Both the position numbers and the translations under genes were made by a program. Under the pieces are notes generated by a model. It saw only the letters and a list, made by a program, of their open reading frames with translations. It made no database searches and was not told where the DNA came from. Below, piece by piece: positions 43,541 to 53,342 of a DNA stretch of 64,000 bases. This DNA comes from Paraburkholderia sprentiae WSM5005. GTDB lineage: Bacteria; Pseudomonadota; Gammaproteobacteria; Burkholderiales; Burkholderiaceae. The stretch is from contig NZ_CP017561.2 in assembly GCF_001865575.2 (NCBI RefSeq), positions 1,612,001-1,676,000 on the forward strand. The letters are read 5' to 3'. How positions within the stretch are numbered: position 1 is the stretch's first letter; the number at the start of each line of letters is the position of its first letter.

Positions 43541-45631
43541 ATGGCAGTGGACTACACAACTCATGACGGCGTGGCCGTTCTCACGCTGAACAACCCGCCC
43601 GTCAATGGGCTCGGTCTGTCGACGCGAGCGGGTATCGTCGAAGGACTCGAGCGCGCGCAGAACGATCCGGCTGTCAAAGCCATCGTGCTGACTGGCGCGG
43701 GCAAAGCCTTTTCGGGCGGCGCCGACATCACCGAATTCAATACGCCGAAGGCGACCCGGGAGCCGACGCTCGCGACCGTCATCAAGGCGCTCGAAGGCAG
43801 CGCGAAGCCGGTCGTCGCCGCGATTCACAGTGTCGTGATGGGTGGCGGCCTCGAGCTTGCGCTCGGCGCGCATTACCGCGTCGCCGCGACCGGCGCGCAG
43901 ATCGCGCTGCCCGAAGTGAAGCTCGGCATTCTGCCGGGCGCGGGCGGCACGCAGCGTCTGCCGCGCGCGATCGGCCTGGAAGCGTCGCTGAACATGATCG
44001 TGTCGGGCGCGCCGGTGCTCTCCGACAAGCTCGCCGATTCGGGGCTGTTCGACGAACTCGTCGCGAATCCCGCTGAACTGGCCGACGCCGCACTCGCGTT
44101 CGCGCGCAAGGTCGGCGCGCAGGCCAGCTCGCATCCGAAGTTGCGCGAGCGCAAGATCGAGCATCCGAACCCGGCCGGTTTCATCCAGTTCGCGCGCAAC
44201 AGCGTCGCGGCGATCGCAAAGCACTTCCCGGCTCCGCTCAAATGCATCGATGCGGTCGAAGCCGGTGTGAAGGACGGCTTCGACAAGGGCCTCGCATTCG
44301 AGCGCGAATGCTTCGTCGCGCTCGTGCAGACGCCAGAGAGCCGTGCGCTGCGTCACGCGTTCTTCGGTGAGCGCGCGGCGAGCAAGATTCCCGACGTGCC
44401 GTCCGATACGCCCGTGCGCGACATCGATCAGGTGGCCGTGATCGGTGCCGGCACGATGGGCGGCGGCATCGCGATGAACTTCATCAACGCGGGCATTCCG
44501 GTCACGCTGCTGGAAACGAAGCAGGAAGCGCTCGACCGCGGTCTCGCGACGATCCGCAAGAACTACGAGGCGACGGTCAAGAAAGGCAAGCTGAAACCCG
44601 AGGTCATGGAACAGCGCCTCGCGCTGCTGAGCCCGACGCTGTCCTACGACGACCTGAAGCACGCCGACCTGATCGTCGAAGCCGTGTTCGAAGAGTTCGC
44701 TGCGAAGGAGCAAGTATTCCGCCGGCTCGACGAAGTCGCGAAGCCCGGTGCGATCCTCGCGTCGAACACGTCGACACTCGACATCGACAAGATCGCCGCA
44801 TTCACGAAGCGTCCGCAGGATGTGGTCGGCATGCACTTCTTCAGCCCGGCCAACGTGATGAAGCTGCTCGAAGTCGTGCGTGGCAAAGAGACCGCGAAAG
44901 ACGTGCTCGCCACCGTGATGAAGCTCGCGAAGAAGATCGGGAAGACCGCGGTGGTGTCGGGCGTGTGCGACGGCTTTATCGGCAACCGGATGATCGAGCA
45001 GTACATTCGTCAGGCGCTCTTCATGCTCGAAGAGGGTGCGCTGCCCGCGCAGGTCGACCGCGCGATCGAGAAGTTCGGCTTCGCGATGGGTCCGTTTCGC
45101 ATGAGCGACCTCGCCGGTAACGACATCGGCTGGGCGATCCGCAAGCGTCGCTACCTCGAGCATCCCGACATGCACTACGCGAAGATCGCCGACCGTCTGT
45201 GCGAGATGGGCCGCTTCGGCCAGAAGACCGGCGGCGGCTGGTACGACTACCAGGCGGGCGATCGCACCGCGTATCCGTCGGGCGTGGTCAACGACATGAT
45301 CGGCGAGTACTCGAAGGAAACCAACGCCGAGCGCCGCGCGATCAGCGACGAGGAAATCGTCGAGCGTCTGGTGTTCGCGCTCGTCAACGAAGGCGCGAAG
45401 ATTCTCGAGGAAGGGATCGCGTCGAAGGCGTCGGATATCGACATGGTCTATCTGACCGGCTACGGCTTCCCGCTCCATCGCGGCGGCCCGATGCTGTACG
45501 CGGACACGGTCGGGCTCTACAACGTCGAGCGCGCAATTCGCCGCTATGCGGCGCAGCCGAACGGCGACGCGTGGCAGCTCGCGCCGAGCATCGCGAAGCT
45601 GGCCGCCGAAGGTCGCGGATTCACCGGCTGA
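43541..45631 (+). CDS. Bifunctional enoyl-CoA hydratase / 3-hydroxyacyl-CoA dehydrogenase (FadB-type)
   Basis: 696 residues, start ATG 43541 with GGAGG seven bases upstream. The N-terminal crotonase domain (1-190) has [13 protein letters not shown] and [18 protein letters not shown] for the oxyanion hole, then the [12 protein letters not shown] stretch. The NAD-binding dehydrogenase domain starts near residue 298 with [20 protein letters not shown], includes [17 protein letters not shown], and is followed by the C-terminal dimerisation repeats. It catalyses the two middle steps of beta-oxidation. The stop codon lies inside a small tandem repeat. Confidence 0.96.
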   Translation: MAVDYTTHDGVAVLTLNNPPVNGLGLSTRAGIVEGLERAQNDPAVKAIVLTGAGKAFSGGADITEFNTPKATREPTLATVIKALEGSAKPVVAAIHSVVMGGGLELALGAHYRVAATGAQIALPEVKLGILPGAGGTQRLPRAIGLEASLNMIVSGAPVLSDKLADSGLFDELVANPAELADAALAFARKVGAQASSHPKLRERKIEHPNPAGFIQFARNSVAAIAKHFPAPLKCIDAVEAGVKDGFDKGLAFERECFVALVQTPESRALRHAFFGERAASKIPDVPSDTPVRDIDQVAVIGAGTMGGGIAMNFINAGIPVTLLETKQEALDRGLATIRKNYEATVKKGKLKPEVMEQRLALLSPTLSYDDLKHADLIVEAVFEEFAAKEQVFRRLDEVAKPGAILASNTSTLDIDKIAAFTKRPQDVVGMHFFSPANVMKLLEVVRGKETAKDVLATVMKLAKKIGKTAVVSGVCDGFIGNRMIEQYIRQALFMLEEGALPAQVDRAIEKFGFAMGPFRMSDLAGNDIGWAIRKRRYLEHPDMHYAKIADRLCEMGRFGQKTGGGWYDYQAGDRTAYPSGVVNDMIGEYSKETNAERRAISDEEIVERLVFALVNEGAKILEEGIASKASDIDMVYLTGYGFPLHRGGPMLYADTVGLYNVERAIRRYAAQPNGDAWQLAPSIAKLAAEGRGFTG

Positions 45632-45652
45632 GAACGGCTGAGAACGGCTGAA
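45625..45652. repeat. Ten-base tandem repeat across the stop codon
   Basis: CGGCTGAGAA is present twice plus CGGCTGAA, beginning within the last codons of the bifunctional enzyme. The natural TGA at 45629-45631 is thereby copied at 45639 and 45649 (not in frame with each other). Confidence 0.75.
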
Positions 45653-45787
45653 TTTAGCGCACGGACTGAGCGGTGCGGGCTGCTCCCGCATCGTTCGCAT
45701 CAAACGACAAAGCGGCGCGGTGAGGCGCTTTCGAACGCACGGCGAACAGCCGGCGCGCCGCTTTCGACATTGCACTGGGAGACACGC

Positions 45788-46966
45788 ATGACTGACGCCG
45801 TAATCGTATCCACCGCCCGTACGGGCCTCGCCAAATCGTGGCGCGGCGGTTTCAACATGACGCACGGCGCGACGCTCGGCGGCCACGTGACGCGGGCCGC
45901 GGTCGAACGCGCGAAGCTCGACCCGGCGCGCGTCGAGGACGTGATCATGGGTTGTGCGAATCCGGAAGGCGCGACGGGCGGCAATATCGCGCGGCAGATC
46001 GCCTTGCGCGCGGGTCTGCCGGTCAGCGTGCCGGGGATGACCGTGAACCGTTTCTGCTCGTCGGGATTGCAGACGATCGCGCTCGCGTCGCAACGCGTGA
46101 TCGCCGGTGAGGGCGACGTATTCGTCGCGGGTGGCGTCGAGTCGATCTCGTGCGTGCAGAACGAGATGAACCGCCACATGATGACCGACGGCTGGCTCAC
46201 CGAACACAAGCCGGAAATCTACTGGTCGATGCTACAGACCGCCGAGAACGTCGCCAAGCGCTACGCGATCTCGAAGGAGCGTCAGGACGAGTACGGCGTG
46301 CGCTCGCAGCAGCGCGCGGCCGCCGCGCGCGAAGCCGGCAGGTTCAGCGATGAAATCGTGCCGCTGACGGTGCTCGCCGGCGTCGCCGACAAGGCGAGCG
46401 GCCGTCTCTACACGAAGGAGGTGACCGTCAGCGGTGACGAAGGCATTCGCGCCGACACGACGCTCGAAGGCGTGTCGAAGATTCGCACCGCGCTGCCGGG
46501 TGGGGTGATCACCGCGGGCAATGCGAGCCAGTTTTCGGACGGCGCATCCGCTTGCGTCGTGATGAACGCGACGCTGGCCGAACGCGAAGGGCTGCAGCCG
46601 CTCGGCATTTTCCGCGGCTTCGCGGTGGCCGGCTGCGAGCCCGACGAGATGGGCATCGGCCCGGTATTCGCGGTGCCGAAGCTGTTGCGCAAGGCCGGCC
46701 TCGAGGTCGAGGACATCGGCCTGTGGGAGCTGAACGAAGCGTTCGCGGTGCAGGTGCTCTATTGCGCGGACCAGCTCGGTATTGCGCACGACCGCCTGAA
46801 CGTGAACGGCGGCGCGATCGCGGTGGGTCATCCGTATGGCGTGTCGGGTGCGCGGCTCGTTGGCCATGCGCTGATCGAAGGCAAGCGGCGCGGCGTGAAG
46901 TTCGTCGTCGTGACGATGTGCATCGGCGGGGGCCAAGGCGCGGCGGGATTGTTCGAGATTGCGTGA
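45788..46966 (+). CDS. Acetyl-CoA acyltransferase (thiolase)
   Basis: 392 residues, ATG 45788 with GGGAG six bases upstream. Catalytic Cys is in [15 protein letters not shown], the His motif is [16 protein letters not shown] and the second Cys is in [11 protein letters not shown] near the end. It performs the final thiolytic step of beta-oxidation, working with the FadB-type enzyme 156 bases upstream. The degradative (FadA) or biosynthetic (acetoacetyl-CoA) direction is not decided by sequence, but the context favours degradation. Confidence 0.95.
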   Translation: MTDAVIVSTARTGLAKSWRGGFNMTHGATLGGHVTRAAVERAKLDPARVEDVIMGCANPEGATGGNIARQIALRAGLPVSVPGMTVNRFCSSGLQTIALASQRVIAGEGDVFVAGGVESISCVQNEMNRHMMTDGWLTEHKPEIYWSMLQTAENVAKRYAISKERQDEYGVRSQQRAAAAREAGRFSDEIVPLTVLAGVADKASGRLYTKEVTVSGDEGIRADTTLEGVSKIRTALPGGVITAGNASQFSDGASACVVMNATLAEREGLQPLGIFRGFAVAGCEPDEMGIGPVFAVPKLLRKAGLEVEDIGLWELNEAFAVQVLYCADQLGIAHDRLNVNGGAIAVGHPYGVSGARLVGHALIEGKRRGVKFVVVTMCIGGGQGAAGLFEIA

Positions 46967-47006
46967 GTCGGGTGCGCACGTGGCTGGTTCTCAGTCACGT
47001 GCGTAT

Positions 47007-47513
47007 CTACTGCGACACCATGCCCGGCAGCGTCAACATGCCCTGATCGACGAAGCGTGTGGTGCCGGTCAGGCCGCCCGCGAGCTTGCCTTGCAGCCGG
47101 TACGGGACCTGCCCGGACTGCGCGATGCCCGCCAGCCCGAGCGCCTGTCGGAGCGCGGCGAAAGCCGGCACGGTCAGCGGCACGGTGACGACCGTTTCGC
47201 CGAAGCGCGGCACGCTGCCGCTCTGGTCGCTGACGCCGCTCGCGAACGGCTTGCCGTTCAGTTCGAGATCGAGCGACACGCCGTTGAAGCTGACCGCGGA
47301 GTCGTTGGGATTCTGCACGCGTAGCTTGACGTTGAAGCGCATCTCCATGCCCTGGCTGGCGATCGGCTCGATGCCCGCCACGTTGACGCGCAACGGGTCG
47401 GCGCCGAACAGGCCCGCGCAGCCAGCGAGGGTCAGCGTGACAGCGACGACGACGGCGAACAGGCGCCGCACATGTGAGACCTGGCCCGGCAGCCGCGCGC
47501 AAAACAACGACAT
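47007..47513 (-). CDS. LEA type 2 (WHy-domain) lipoprotein
   Basis: 168 residues from ATG 47513, with AGG just upstream. The lipobox LTLAGC follows a hydrophobic signal, so it is an envelope lipoprotein. The mature domain shows the WHy/LEA14 pattern: VAGIEPIASQGMEMRFNVKL, RVQNPNDSAVSFNGVSLDLEL, then VTVPLTVPAFAALRQAL. Members have a fibronectin-like fold of uncertain function, possibly water-stress related. It is convergent with the thiolase gene, with only 40 bases between. Confidence 0.88.
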   Translation of the reverse strand: MSLFCARLPGQVSHVRRLFAVVVAVTLTLAGCAGLFGADPLRVNVAGIEPIASQGMEMRFNVKLRVQNPNDSAVSFNGVSLDLELNGKPFASGVSDQSGSVPRFGETVVTVPLTVPAFAALRQALGLAGIAQSGQVPYRLQGKLAGGLTGTTRFVDQGMLTLPGMVSQ

Positions 47514-47582
47514 GACCTGCACCTCGAACGAAGCGGGTTGGTCAGGCATTGTAACGGGCGACCTGGCACACGCAGCGATGAT

Positions 47583-47981
47583 TCAGGCGGCGCGCCGCCA
47601 CCGTGTGCGCACGGCGCCTGCGAGCCGCCGAACGGTTTGCAGAATAAAACCGGGCGCGCTCCGTTCAGTGCGTGCAGGCAACACCATGAACGCGACGCGA
47701 TTGGCCGGCGTCGCGCGGATCGATACGACGCCACGTTGCGACGTCACGAACCGCTCGCCTTCGTGCAAGGTCAGCGACGTGAGCGGGGCGTCGCTGCCGA
47801 GCCAGGCCAGCGAATGATCGCGGAACACGAGTTGCAATGCACCTTCGAGCGCGATGATCGAACTGCGGGCGCGCAAGTCGTGCAGGGCCATCTGACCAGC
47901 GGCAAGACGCGACGCCGCGGGGCGATGCAGTTCGGCACCGGGCGAAAAGCGAGGCAGATAGCGGTATGGACGTGCAGGCAT
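47583..47981 (-). CDS. DUF2917 domain protein
   Basis: 132 residues, basic, no signal peptide. The central part, LHDLRARSSIIALEGALQLVFRD then LHEGERFVTSQRG, matches the small cupin-like DUF2917 domain common in Burkholderiaceae. Function is unknown. It is divergent from the MocR regulator gene; the gap of 178 bases carries an inverted repeat that could control both. Confidence 0.8.
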   Translation of the reverse strand: MPARPYRYLPRFSPGAELHRPAASRLAAGQMALHDLRARSSIIALEGALQLVFRDHSLAWLGSDAPLTSLTLHEGERFVTSQRGVVSIRATPANRVAFMVLPARTERSAPGFILQTVRRLAGAVRTRWRRAA

Positions 47982-48065
47982 GACCGATTCCCTTAAACCG
48001 TTGTCGTGTCACCCAGCTTAAGGAGTTCGTCCACATGAAAACAGCCGCAGCTGTCGACAATCTGA

Positions 48066-48102
48066 ACCGGTACAGAGATGCGTCTGGTCACGCTGTATCG
48101 GT
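48066..48102. promoter_or_regulatory. Candidate MocR operator (inverted repeat)
   Basis: ACCGGTACAG (48066-48075) and CTGTATCGGT (48093-48102) are complementary at nine of ten positions with a 17-base spacer. The site lies between the divergent DUF2917 and MocR genes. MocR/GntR regulators commonly bind paired sites in such divergent regions and autoregulate. Confidence 0.55.
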
Positions 48103-48159
48103 CCGAATCGCGTCGTTGTGTATCTGTCGCGGCGCGCGAACTATCCGCACCATCGGCTC

Positions 48160-49665
48160 ATGAGCGAAGCCCTCTTCACACCGCACGGTCCGTCGACGGA
48201 CCGGCCATCCGAGCGCCAGCCGTTGTACCGGCAACTGGCCGATCAGTACCGCCGCGCGATCGGCAACGGCGTGCTGCGCCCGGGCGACCGCATGCCGTCG
48301 ATGCGCGCGTTCATGCAGCGCCACGGCGTGAGTCTCGCGACCGCGACCGAGAGCTATCGCGAGCTGGAGCGCGCCGCGCTGATCGACGCCCGGCCGCGCG
48401 CCGGCTACTTCGTGCGCGTGCCGTCGACGGCTGCGCTGCCCTGCGCCGCCGAGCCCGATCTCGCGATGCAACCTGGCGCCGCCGCGCAGTTCGTCGGCAT
48501 TCACTCGGCGATTTCGGCGCTGGTGTCGAAATTCCAGCGCAACCCGCACGCGCTGAATCTCGGCGGCGCAACCGCGTCGCCCGATCTCTACCCGACCGAT
48601 ATGTTGCAAAAAGCCGCGGTGCGCGCGTTGCGCCGGCGGCCTACCTTGCTGACCGCCGTCGGGCCCGATCAGGGCGATCCGGCGTTGCGCGCGATCATCG
48701 CCCGGCGCGCACTCGAGGCCGGCAGCCAGATCGGCGCGGACGACATCATCATGACGCACGGCGGCGTCGAAGCGATGAACCTGGCGTTGCGCGCGGTGAC
48801 ACAGCCGGGCGACACGGTCGCGGTCGAGTCGCCGTGCTTCTTCGGTTTGCTGCAGGCGCTCGAAAGTCTCGGTCTGCGCGCGCTCGAAATCCCGACCAGC
48901 CCGAGCACCGGCCTCGCGATCGAGGCGCTGGCGTTCGCGCTGCACACGCATCCCGACATCAAGGCGGTGGTGGTGGTGCCGAACCTGCAAAACCCGCTCG
49001 GCAGCGTGATGCCCGACGCGCACAAGGCGAGGCTCGTCGACCTTTGCGCGCGCGCCGGCATCGCGCTGATCGAGGACGATCCCTACCGCGAGCTGGTGGA
49101 CGGCGCGCAGCCGCCCCGCTCGCTGAAGGCGTGGGACACCGATGGCACCGTGATCCATTGCACCTCGTTTAACAAGACGCTGGCGCCTGGCATGCGGGTC
49201 GGCTGGATCAACGGCGGCCGGTGGCATCCGCGCATCGGCATGCTGAAGTTCGCGCAGTCGCGCCACAACGAGCAGTTGTCGCAAGTGGTGCTCGCCGGGT
49301 TCCTGGAGACGAGCGCGTATGAGCGCCATTTGCGGCGTTTGCGCGAGAGTTTGCGGCTGCAGCGCGAGCGGATGGCCGCGGCGGTGGCGGCCTCGTTTCC
49401 CGACGGCACGCGATTCACGCCGCCGCGCGGCGGGATGTTTTTCTGGATCGAATTGCCGCGCGAGGTATCGTCGTCGGCTTTTTTCGAAGCCGCGTTGGAT
49501 GACGGTATTCGCATCATGCCGGGCACGGTATTTTCGAACGCGGGACGCTTCGATCACTTCATTCGGCTCAGCTGTTCGAGCGCCGATCTGGATCTGACCG
49601 ACGAAGCGGTGCGCCGGCTGGGGCGCCTCGCGGCACGGATGGCGGCCCATGCGCCAACGCGATAG
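48160..49665 (+). CDS. MocR-type regulator (GntR winged helix plus PLP aminotransferase domain)
   Basis: 501 residues. The N-terminal GntR helix-turn-helix (about residues 15-95) reads YRRAIGNGVLRPGDRMPSMR and SLATATESYRELERAALI. The C-terminal fold-type I aminotransferase domain has VVVVPNLQNPLGSVM, EDDPYRELVDG and the PLP Lys in HCTSFNKTLAPGMRVGW. MocR proteins use PLP and an amino compound as effector. The start ATG 48160 is preferred over an upstream GTG because the winged helix begins soon after; neither has a strong ribosome site. Target genes are not certain beyond itself and the DUF2917 gene. Confidence 0.93.
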   Translation: MSEALFTPHGPSTDRPSERQPLYRQLADQYRRAIGNGVLRPGDRMPSMRAFMQRHGVSLATATESYRELERAALIDARPRAGYFVRVPSTAALPCAAEPDLAMQPGAAAQFVGIHSAISALVSKFQRNPHALNLGGATASPDLYPTDMLQKAAVRALRRRPTLLTAVGPDQGDPALRAIIARRALEAGSQIGADDIIMTHGGVEAMNLALRAVTQPGDTVAVESPCFFGLLQALESLGLRALEIPTSPSTGLAIEALAFALHTHPDIKAVVVVPNLQNPLGSVMPDAHKARLVDLCARAGIALIEDDPYRELVDGAQPPRSLKAWDTDGTVIHCTSFNKTLAPGMRVGWINGGRWHPRIGMLKFAQSRHNEQLSQVVLAGFLETSAYERHLRRLRESLRLQRERMAAAVAASFPDGTRFTPPRGGMFFWIELPREVSSSAFFEAALDDGIRIMPGTVFSNAGRFDHFIRLSCSSADLDLTDEAVRRLGRLAARMAAHAPTR

Positions 49666-49708
49666 CGCGTATCATTTCTCGCCGAAGGCTCGACACCCGC
49701 CGTCGGCT

Positions 49709-50215
49709 ATGAAACCTGATACCTACGCAATGACCGATCCATCCACCTCATCCAGAACGGGCCATGCATCGTTACCCGAGAGCCCCTTTATCGATCGTCT
49801 CGGCGCGCGTTTGCTGTGCGCTGCCGATGGCGTCAGCGAAGTCGTGCTGCCGTTGCAACGCGATCATATGAACACATGGGACGTCGCGCACGGCGGCGTC
49901 ACGATGACGCTCGCCGACGTCGCGCTCGCGATGGCCGCGCGCAGTCTCGCGGGCGACGGCGTCGGGGTCGTCACCGTCGAGATGAAGGTCAATTTCATGC
50001 AGCCGGGCCGCGGTGAATTGCGCGCGACCGGCCGCGTGCTGCATCGCTCGACGACGATGGCCTATTGCGAAGGCGAGATCCGCGACAGCGAAGGCCACTT
50101 CGTCGCCAAGGCGCTCGGCACCTTCAAGTACATGCGCCGCCTCGCGGTGGGCCGCGACGTCAGGCAACAGCGTCTGCGCAGCGACCCGGCGGCGAAGCCC
50201 GGTCCGAGCGACTGA
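49709..50215 (+). CDS. PaaI-type hotdog thioesterase
   Basis: 168 residues from ATG 49709, or 161 from ATG 49730; neither start has a clear ribosome site. The hotdog motif is HMNTWDVAHGGVTMTLADVA, with the Asn, His-Gly-Gly and Asp expected for acyl-CoA thioesterases of the PaaI group. Later GVVTVEMKVNFMQPGRG completes the core. It would hydrolyse acyl- or aryl-CoA in the cytoplasm. It begins 43 bases after the regulator stop and precedes the reductase, SDR and esterase in the same direction. Confidence 0.88.
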   Translation: MKPDTYAMTDPSTSSRTGHASLPESPFIDRLGARLLCAADGVSEVVLPLQRDHMNTWDVAHGGVTMTLADVALAMAARSLAGDGVGVVTVEMKVNFMQPGRGELRATGRVLHRSTTMAYCEGEIRDSEGHFVAKALGTFKYMRRLAVGRDVRQQRLRSDPAAKPGPSD

Positions 50216-50289
50216 GTCCCGCCGCAGTCGACCTCAGGCCTGGATCCGGCGCATGCCGCTCAACCCCAACAACCCAAGGAGACGATCAC

Positions 50290-51288
50290 ATGGCCCAGAT
50301 CAACCGCCAGTTGCTGCTGGTTTCGCGCCCGCAAGGCGAAGCCACGCCCGCTAACTTCAAGCTCGTCGAAACGCCGCTCGCGCCGCTTGCCGACGGCGAA
50401 GTGCGGGTGCGCAACCACTACCTGTCGCTCGATCCGTACATGCGCGGACGCATGAACGACAGCAAGTCGTACGCGGCGCCGCAGCCGTTGAACGAAGTGA
50501 TGATCGGCGGCACGGTCGGCGAGGTCGTCGAGTCGAAGAATCCGAAGTTCGCGCTCGGCGACAAGGTCGTCGCGATGTTCGGCTGGCAGGAGTACGGCAC
50601 GTCGAACGGCGCCGGCCTGCAGAAGGTCGACGACACGCATGTGCCGCTGTCGGCGTATCTCGGGCCGGTCGGTATGCCGGGCGTCACCGCGTGGTACGGG
50701 CTGAACCGCATCATCGCGCCGAAGGCCGGCGAGACGGTGGTCATCAGCGCGGCGAGCGGCGCGGTGGGCAGCGTGGTCGGCCAGCTCGCGAAGGCGGCGG
50801 GCGCGCGCGCGGTCGGCATCGCCGGCGGCGCGGACAAGTGCCGCTATGTGGTCGAGACGCTGGGCTTCGACGCGTGCGTCGACTACAAGGCCGGCAATCT
50901 GTACAAGGACCTGCAGGCCGTGACACCCGACGGTGTCGACGGCTGCTTCGAGAACGTCGGCGGCGAGGTACTCGACGCGACGCTCGCGCGCATGAACGCG
51001 TTCGGACGCATCGCGCTGTGCGGCTTTATCGCGGGCTATGACGGCCAGCCGCTGCCGCTCAGACATCCGTCGCTGATGCTGACGCAGCGGCTGCTGGTGC
51101 AGGGCTTTATCGTCAGCGAACATATGGACGTGTGGCCCGAGGCGCTCAAGCAGCTCGGCACGCTCGTCGCGCAGAAAAAGCTGCAGTATCGCGAGACGAT
51201 CGCGCAAGGGCTCGAAGCCGCGCCCGAGGCGTTCATCGGCTTGCTGAAGGGTAAGAACTTCGGCAAGCAACTGGTCAAGCTGATCTGA
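50290..51288 (+). CDS. NADP-dependent zinc-independent oxidoreductase (MDR, prostaglandin-reductase type)
   Basis: 332 residues, ATG 50290 with AAGGAG upstream. The opening NRQLLLVSRPQGEATPANF and YLSLDPYMRGRMND are typical of the double-bond reductase/curcumin-reductase group. The NADP site is VVISAASGAVGSVVGQLAK followed by GIAGGADKC, and zinc-ligand residues are absent. It probably reduces enones or quinone-like substrates. It lies in a four-gene rightward run (thioesterase, reductase, SDR, esterase). Confidence 0.93.
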   Translation: MAQINRQLLLVSRPQGEATPANFKLVETPLAPLADGEVRVRNHYLSLDPYMRGRMNDSKSYAAPQPLNEVMIGGTVGEVVESKNPKFALGDKVVAMFGWQEYGTSNGAGLQKVDDTHVPLSAYLGPVGMPGVTAWYGLNRIIAPKAGETVVISAASGAVGSVVGQLAKAAGARAVGIAGGADKCRYVVETLGFDACVDYKAGNLYKDLQAVTPDGVDGCFENVGGEVLDATLARMNAFGRIALCGFIAGYDGQPLPLRHPSLMLTQRLLVQGFIVSEHMDVWPEALKQLGTLVAQKKLQYRETIAQGLEAAPEAFIGLLKGKNFGKQLVKLI

Positions 51289-51339
51289 GCGCGACGTCGT
51301 CACCAACGGCAAGCCGCCGCTCAACGAGGGAATCACAGG

Positions 51340-52221
51340 ATGTTCGAATTCGCAGGCAAGGTGGCGGTGATCACCGGCGCGGGCAGCGGCTTCGGCCGCG
51401 CGTTCGCGCACAAGGGCGCGGCGCTCGGCATGAAGCTCGTGCTCGCCGACGTCAGCGCCGACGAACTCGCGCGGACCGTCGACGCATTGCGCGAAGCCGG
51501 CGCCGACGTAATCGGCGTGCCGACCGACGTGTCGAATCCCGCGCAGGTCGAGGCGCTCGCGAGCGCCGCGCTCGCCGCGTTCGGCAAGGTGCACCTGCTG
51601 TTCAACAATGCGGGCGTCGGCACGGGCGGCTTCCTGTGGGAAAGCTCGGCGAACGACTGGTCGTGGGTGTTCGGCGTCAACGTGATGGGCGTCGCGCACG
51701 GTGTGCGTGTGTTCGCGCCGATCATGCTCGCGCAGAACGAGCCTGCGCATATCGTCAACACGGCATCGGTGGCGGGGCTGCTGGCGCCGCCGGCGATGGG
51801 CATCTACAACGCGTCGAAGCATGCGGTAGTGGCGCTGACCGAGACGCTCTATCACGACCTGAAGCTCGCGCAGGCCGGCACGGGCGGCGAAGTCGGCTGT
51901 TCGCTGCTGTGTCCCGCCTTCGCGCCGACCGGCATCGCGGATGCCGAGCGCGCGCGGCCCGACGCGCTGCGCAACGCGAGCCGGCCGACGCGCTCGCAGA
52001 TCGCGGCCGGCAAGCAGTTGCAGCGCGCGGTGCAGTCGGGCAAGCTCACCGCCGACGAGGTCGCCGCGCTCGCGTTCGAGGCGATCGCCGCGCGGCGTTT
52101 CTATATCATCACGCATCCGGGCATCATGGCGACCGTGAAGCTGCGTCACGAGGACATCGAGCAGTTGCGCGAGCCGTCCGATCCGCTGTCGCTGAAGCCC
52201 GAGGTAAAGAACCTGCCGTAG
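51340..52221 (+). CDS. Short-chain dehydrogenase/reductase
   Basis: 293 residues with GAGGG upstream. The classical SDR pattern is present: cofactor site VITGAGSGFGRAFA, LFNNAGVGTGG, NTASVAGLL with the Ser and YNASKHAVV with the Tyr/Lys pair. A longer C-terminal tail than minimal SDRs ends HEDIEQLREPSDPLSLKPE. Substrate unknown. It is 51 bases after the reductase gene and 92 before the esterase. Confidence 0.94.
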   Translation: MFEFAGKVAVITGAGSGFGRAFAHKGAALGMKLVLADVSADELARTVDALREAGADVIGVPTDVSNPAQVEALASAALAAFGKVHLLFNNAGVGTGGFLWESSANDWSWVFGVNVMGVAHGVRVFAPIMLAQNEPAHIVNTASVAGLLAPPAMGIYNASKHAVVALTETLYHDLKLAQAGTGGEVGCSLLCPAFAPTGIADAERARPDALRNASRPTRSQIAAGKQLQRAVQSGKLTADEVAALAFEAIAARRFYIITHPGIMATVKLRHEDIEQLREPSDPLSLKPEVKNLP

Positions 52222-52313
52222 CGGCCGGCTGCAGGACCGCTGCGCTGACGCCTGTCCACTGTTGGCGCGCTTGCGCCGCCCGATGCGTGCCACGCATCAC
52301 GTTGCCGAAAACC

Positions 52314-53273
52314 ATGCCGCTGAATCCAACGATCGAGCAGGTGCTCGACATGATTGCGCGGGCCAGACGCCCGCAGTATCACCAGATGAGCGTGCAAGCG
52401 GCGCGCGCGTCGTACGAGAAAAGCGCGCCAATCCTCGAGATCGCGAGCGCGCCGATGTTTTCCGTTGAGGAGCTGCGCGTGCCGACGCGCGACGGCGCGA
52501 CGATCCGCGCGCGTCTCTACTTCCCGGTCGAGCCGAACTGGGTCGAGCCGATGCCGGCGTTCGTGTACTACCACGGCGGCGGCTTCACGATCGGCAGCGT
52601 CGACACGCACGACGCGCTGTGCCGCATGTTCGCGCGCGACGGCCAGTGCGCGGTGCTGTCGGTCGATTACCGGCTCGCGCCCGAGCACAAGTTTCCCACC
52701 GCGGTCGACGACGCATTCGACGCGTTGAGCTGGCTGTACGCGCATGCGGCGGAATTCGGCATCGACGGCGCGCGTCTCGCGGTGGGCGGCGATAGCGCGG
52801 GCGGCACGCTCGCGACGGTCTGCGCGGTGCTCGCGCGCGACGCCGGCATCGCGCTCGCGCTGCAGCTGCTGATCTATCCGGGCACCACCGGCCATCAACA
52901 GACCGACTCGCACTCGCGCCTCGCCGACGGCTTTCTGCTGTCGGGCGAGACGATTCAGTGGTTCTTCGAGCACTACCTGCGCGAGCGCGGCGATCGCGAC
53001 GACTGGCGTTTCGCGCCGCTCGACGGCGAGCGCGGCGCGCCCGACTTTCGCGGCGTCGCGCCCGCGTGGATCGCGACCGCCGAATACGATCCGCTCAGCG
53101 ACGAGGGCGATGCGTATGCCGAAAAACTGCGCGCGCTCGGCAATCCGGTGACGCTCAAACGCTACGCCGGCATGATCCACGAGTTCTTCAAGATGGGCGG
53201 CTTCGTACCCGAAGTCGCGCAGGCACATGCGGATGCCGCGGCGGCGTTACGCGCGGCGTTCGGCATCGGCTGA
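52314..53273 (+). CDS. Alpha/beta hydrolase, HSL family esterase
   Basis: 319 residues. The HSL-type oxyanion motif is YYHGGGFTIGS, the nucleophile is in VGGDSAGG, the acid in ATAEYDPLSDEG and the His in AGMIHEFFKMGG. These are carboxylesterases for short acyl esters, cytoplasmic here as no signal peptide is seen. ATG 52314 starts MPLNPTIEQVLDMIARAR, the usual opening of this group; the longer frame upstream is antisense-type noise in the SDR gene. Confidence 0.94.
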   Translation: MPLNPTIEQVLDMIARARRPQYHQMSVQAARASYEKSAPILEIASAPMFSVEELRVPTRDGATIRARLYFPVEPNWVEPMPAFVYYHGGGFTIGSVDTHDALCRMFARDGQCAVLSVDYRLAPEHKFPTAVDDAFDALSWLYAHAAEFGIDGARLAVGGDSAGGTLATVCAVLARDAGIALALQLLIYPGTTGHQQTDSHSRLADGFLLSGETIQWFFEHYLRERGDRDDWRFAPLDGERGAPDFRGVAPAWIATAEYDPLSDEGDAYAEKLRALGNPVTLKRYAGMIHEFFKMGGFVPEVAQAHADAAAALRAAFGIG

Positions 53274-53342
53274 CGCAGGGCGGTCCATCCGAAGCGGTGA
53301 GCGGCTGGCGGCGAGCGCGCCGGCCAGGCGGTGATCAAACGA

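Noticed and set aside
43511..46207. 898-codon open frame antisense to the FadB-type enzyme and thiolase
   Set aside because: It spans two well-supported genes and their gap, with low-complexity translation and no family features.
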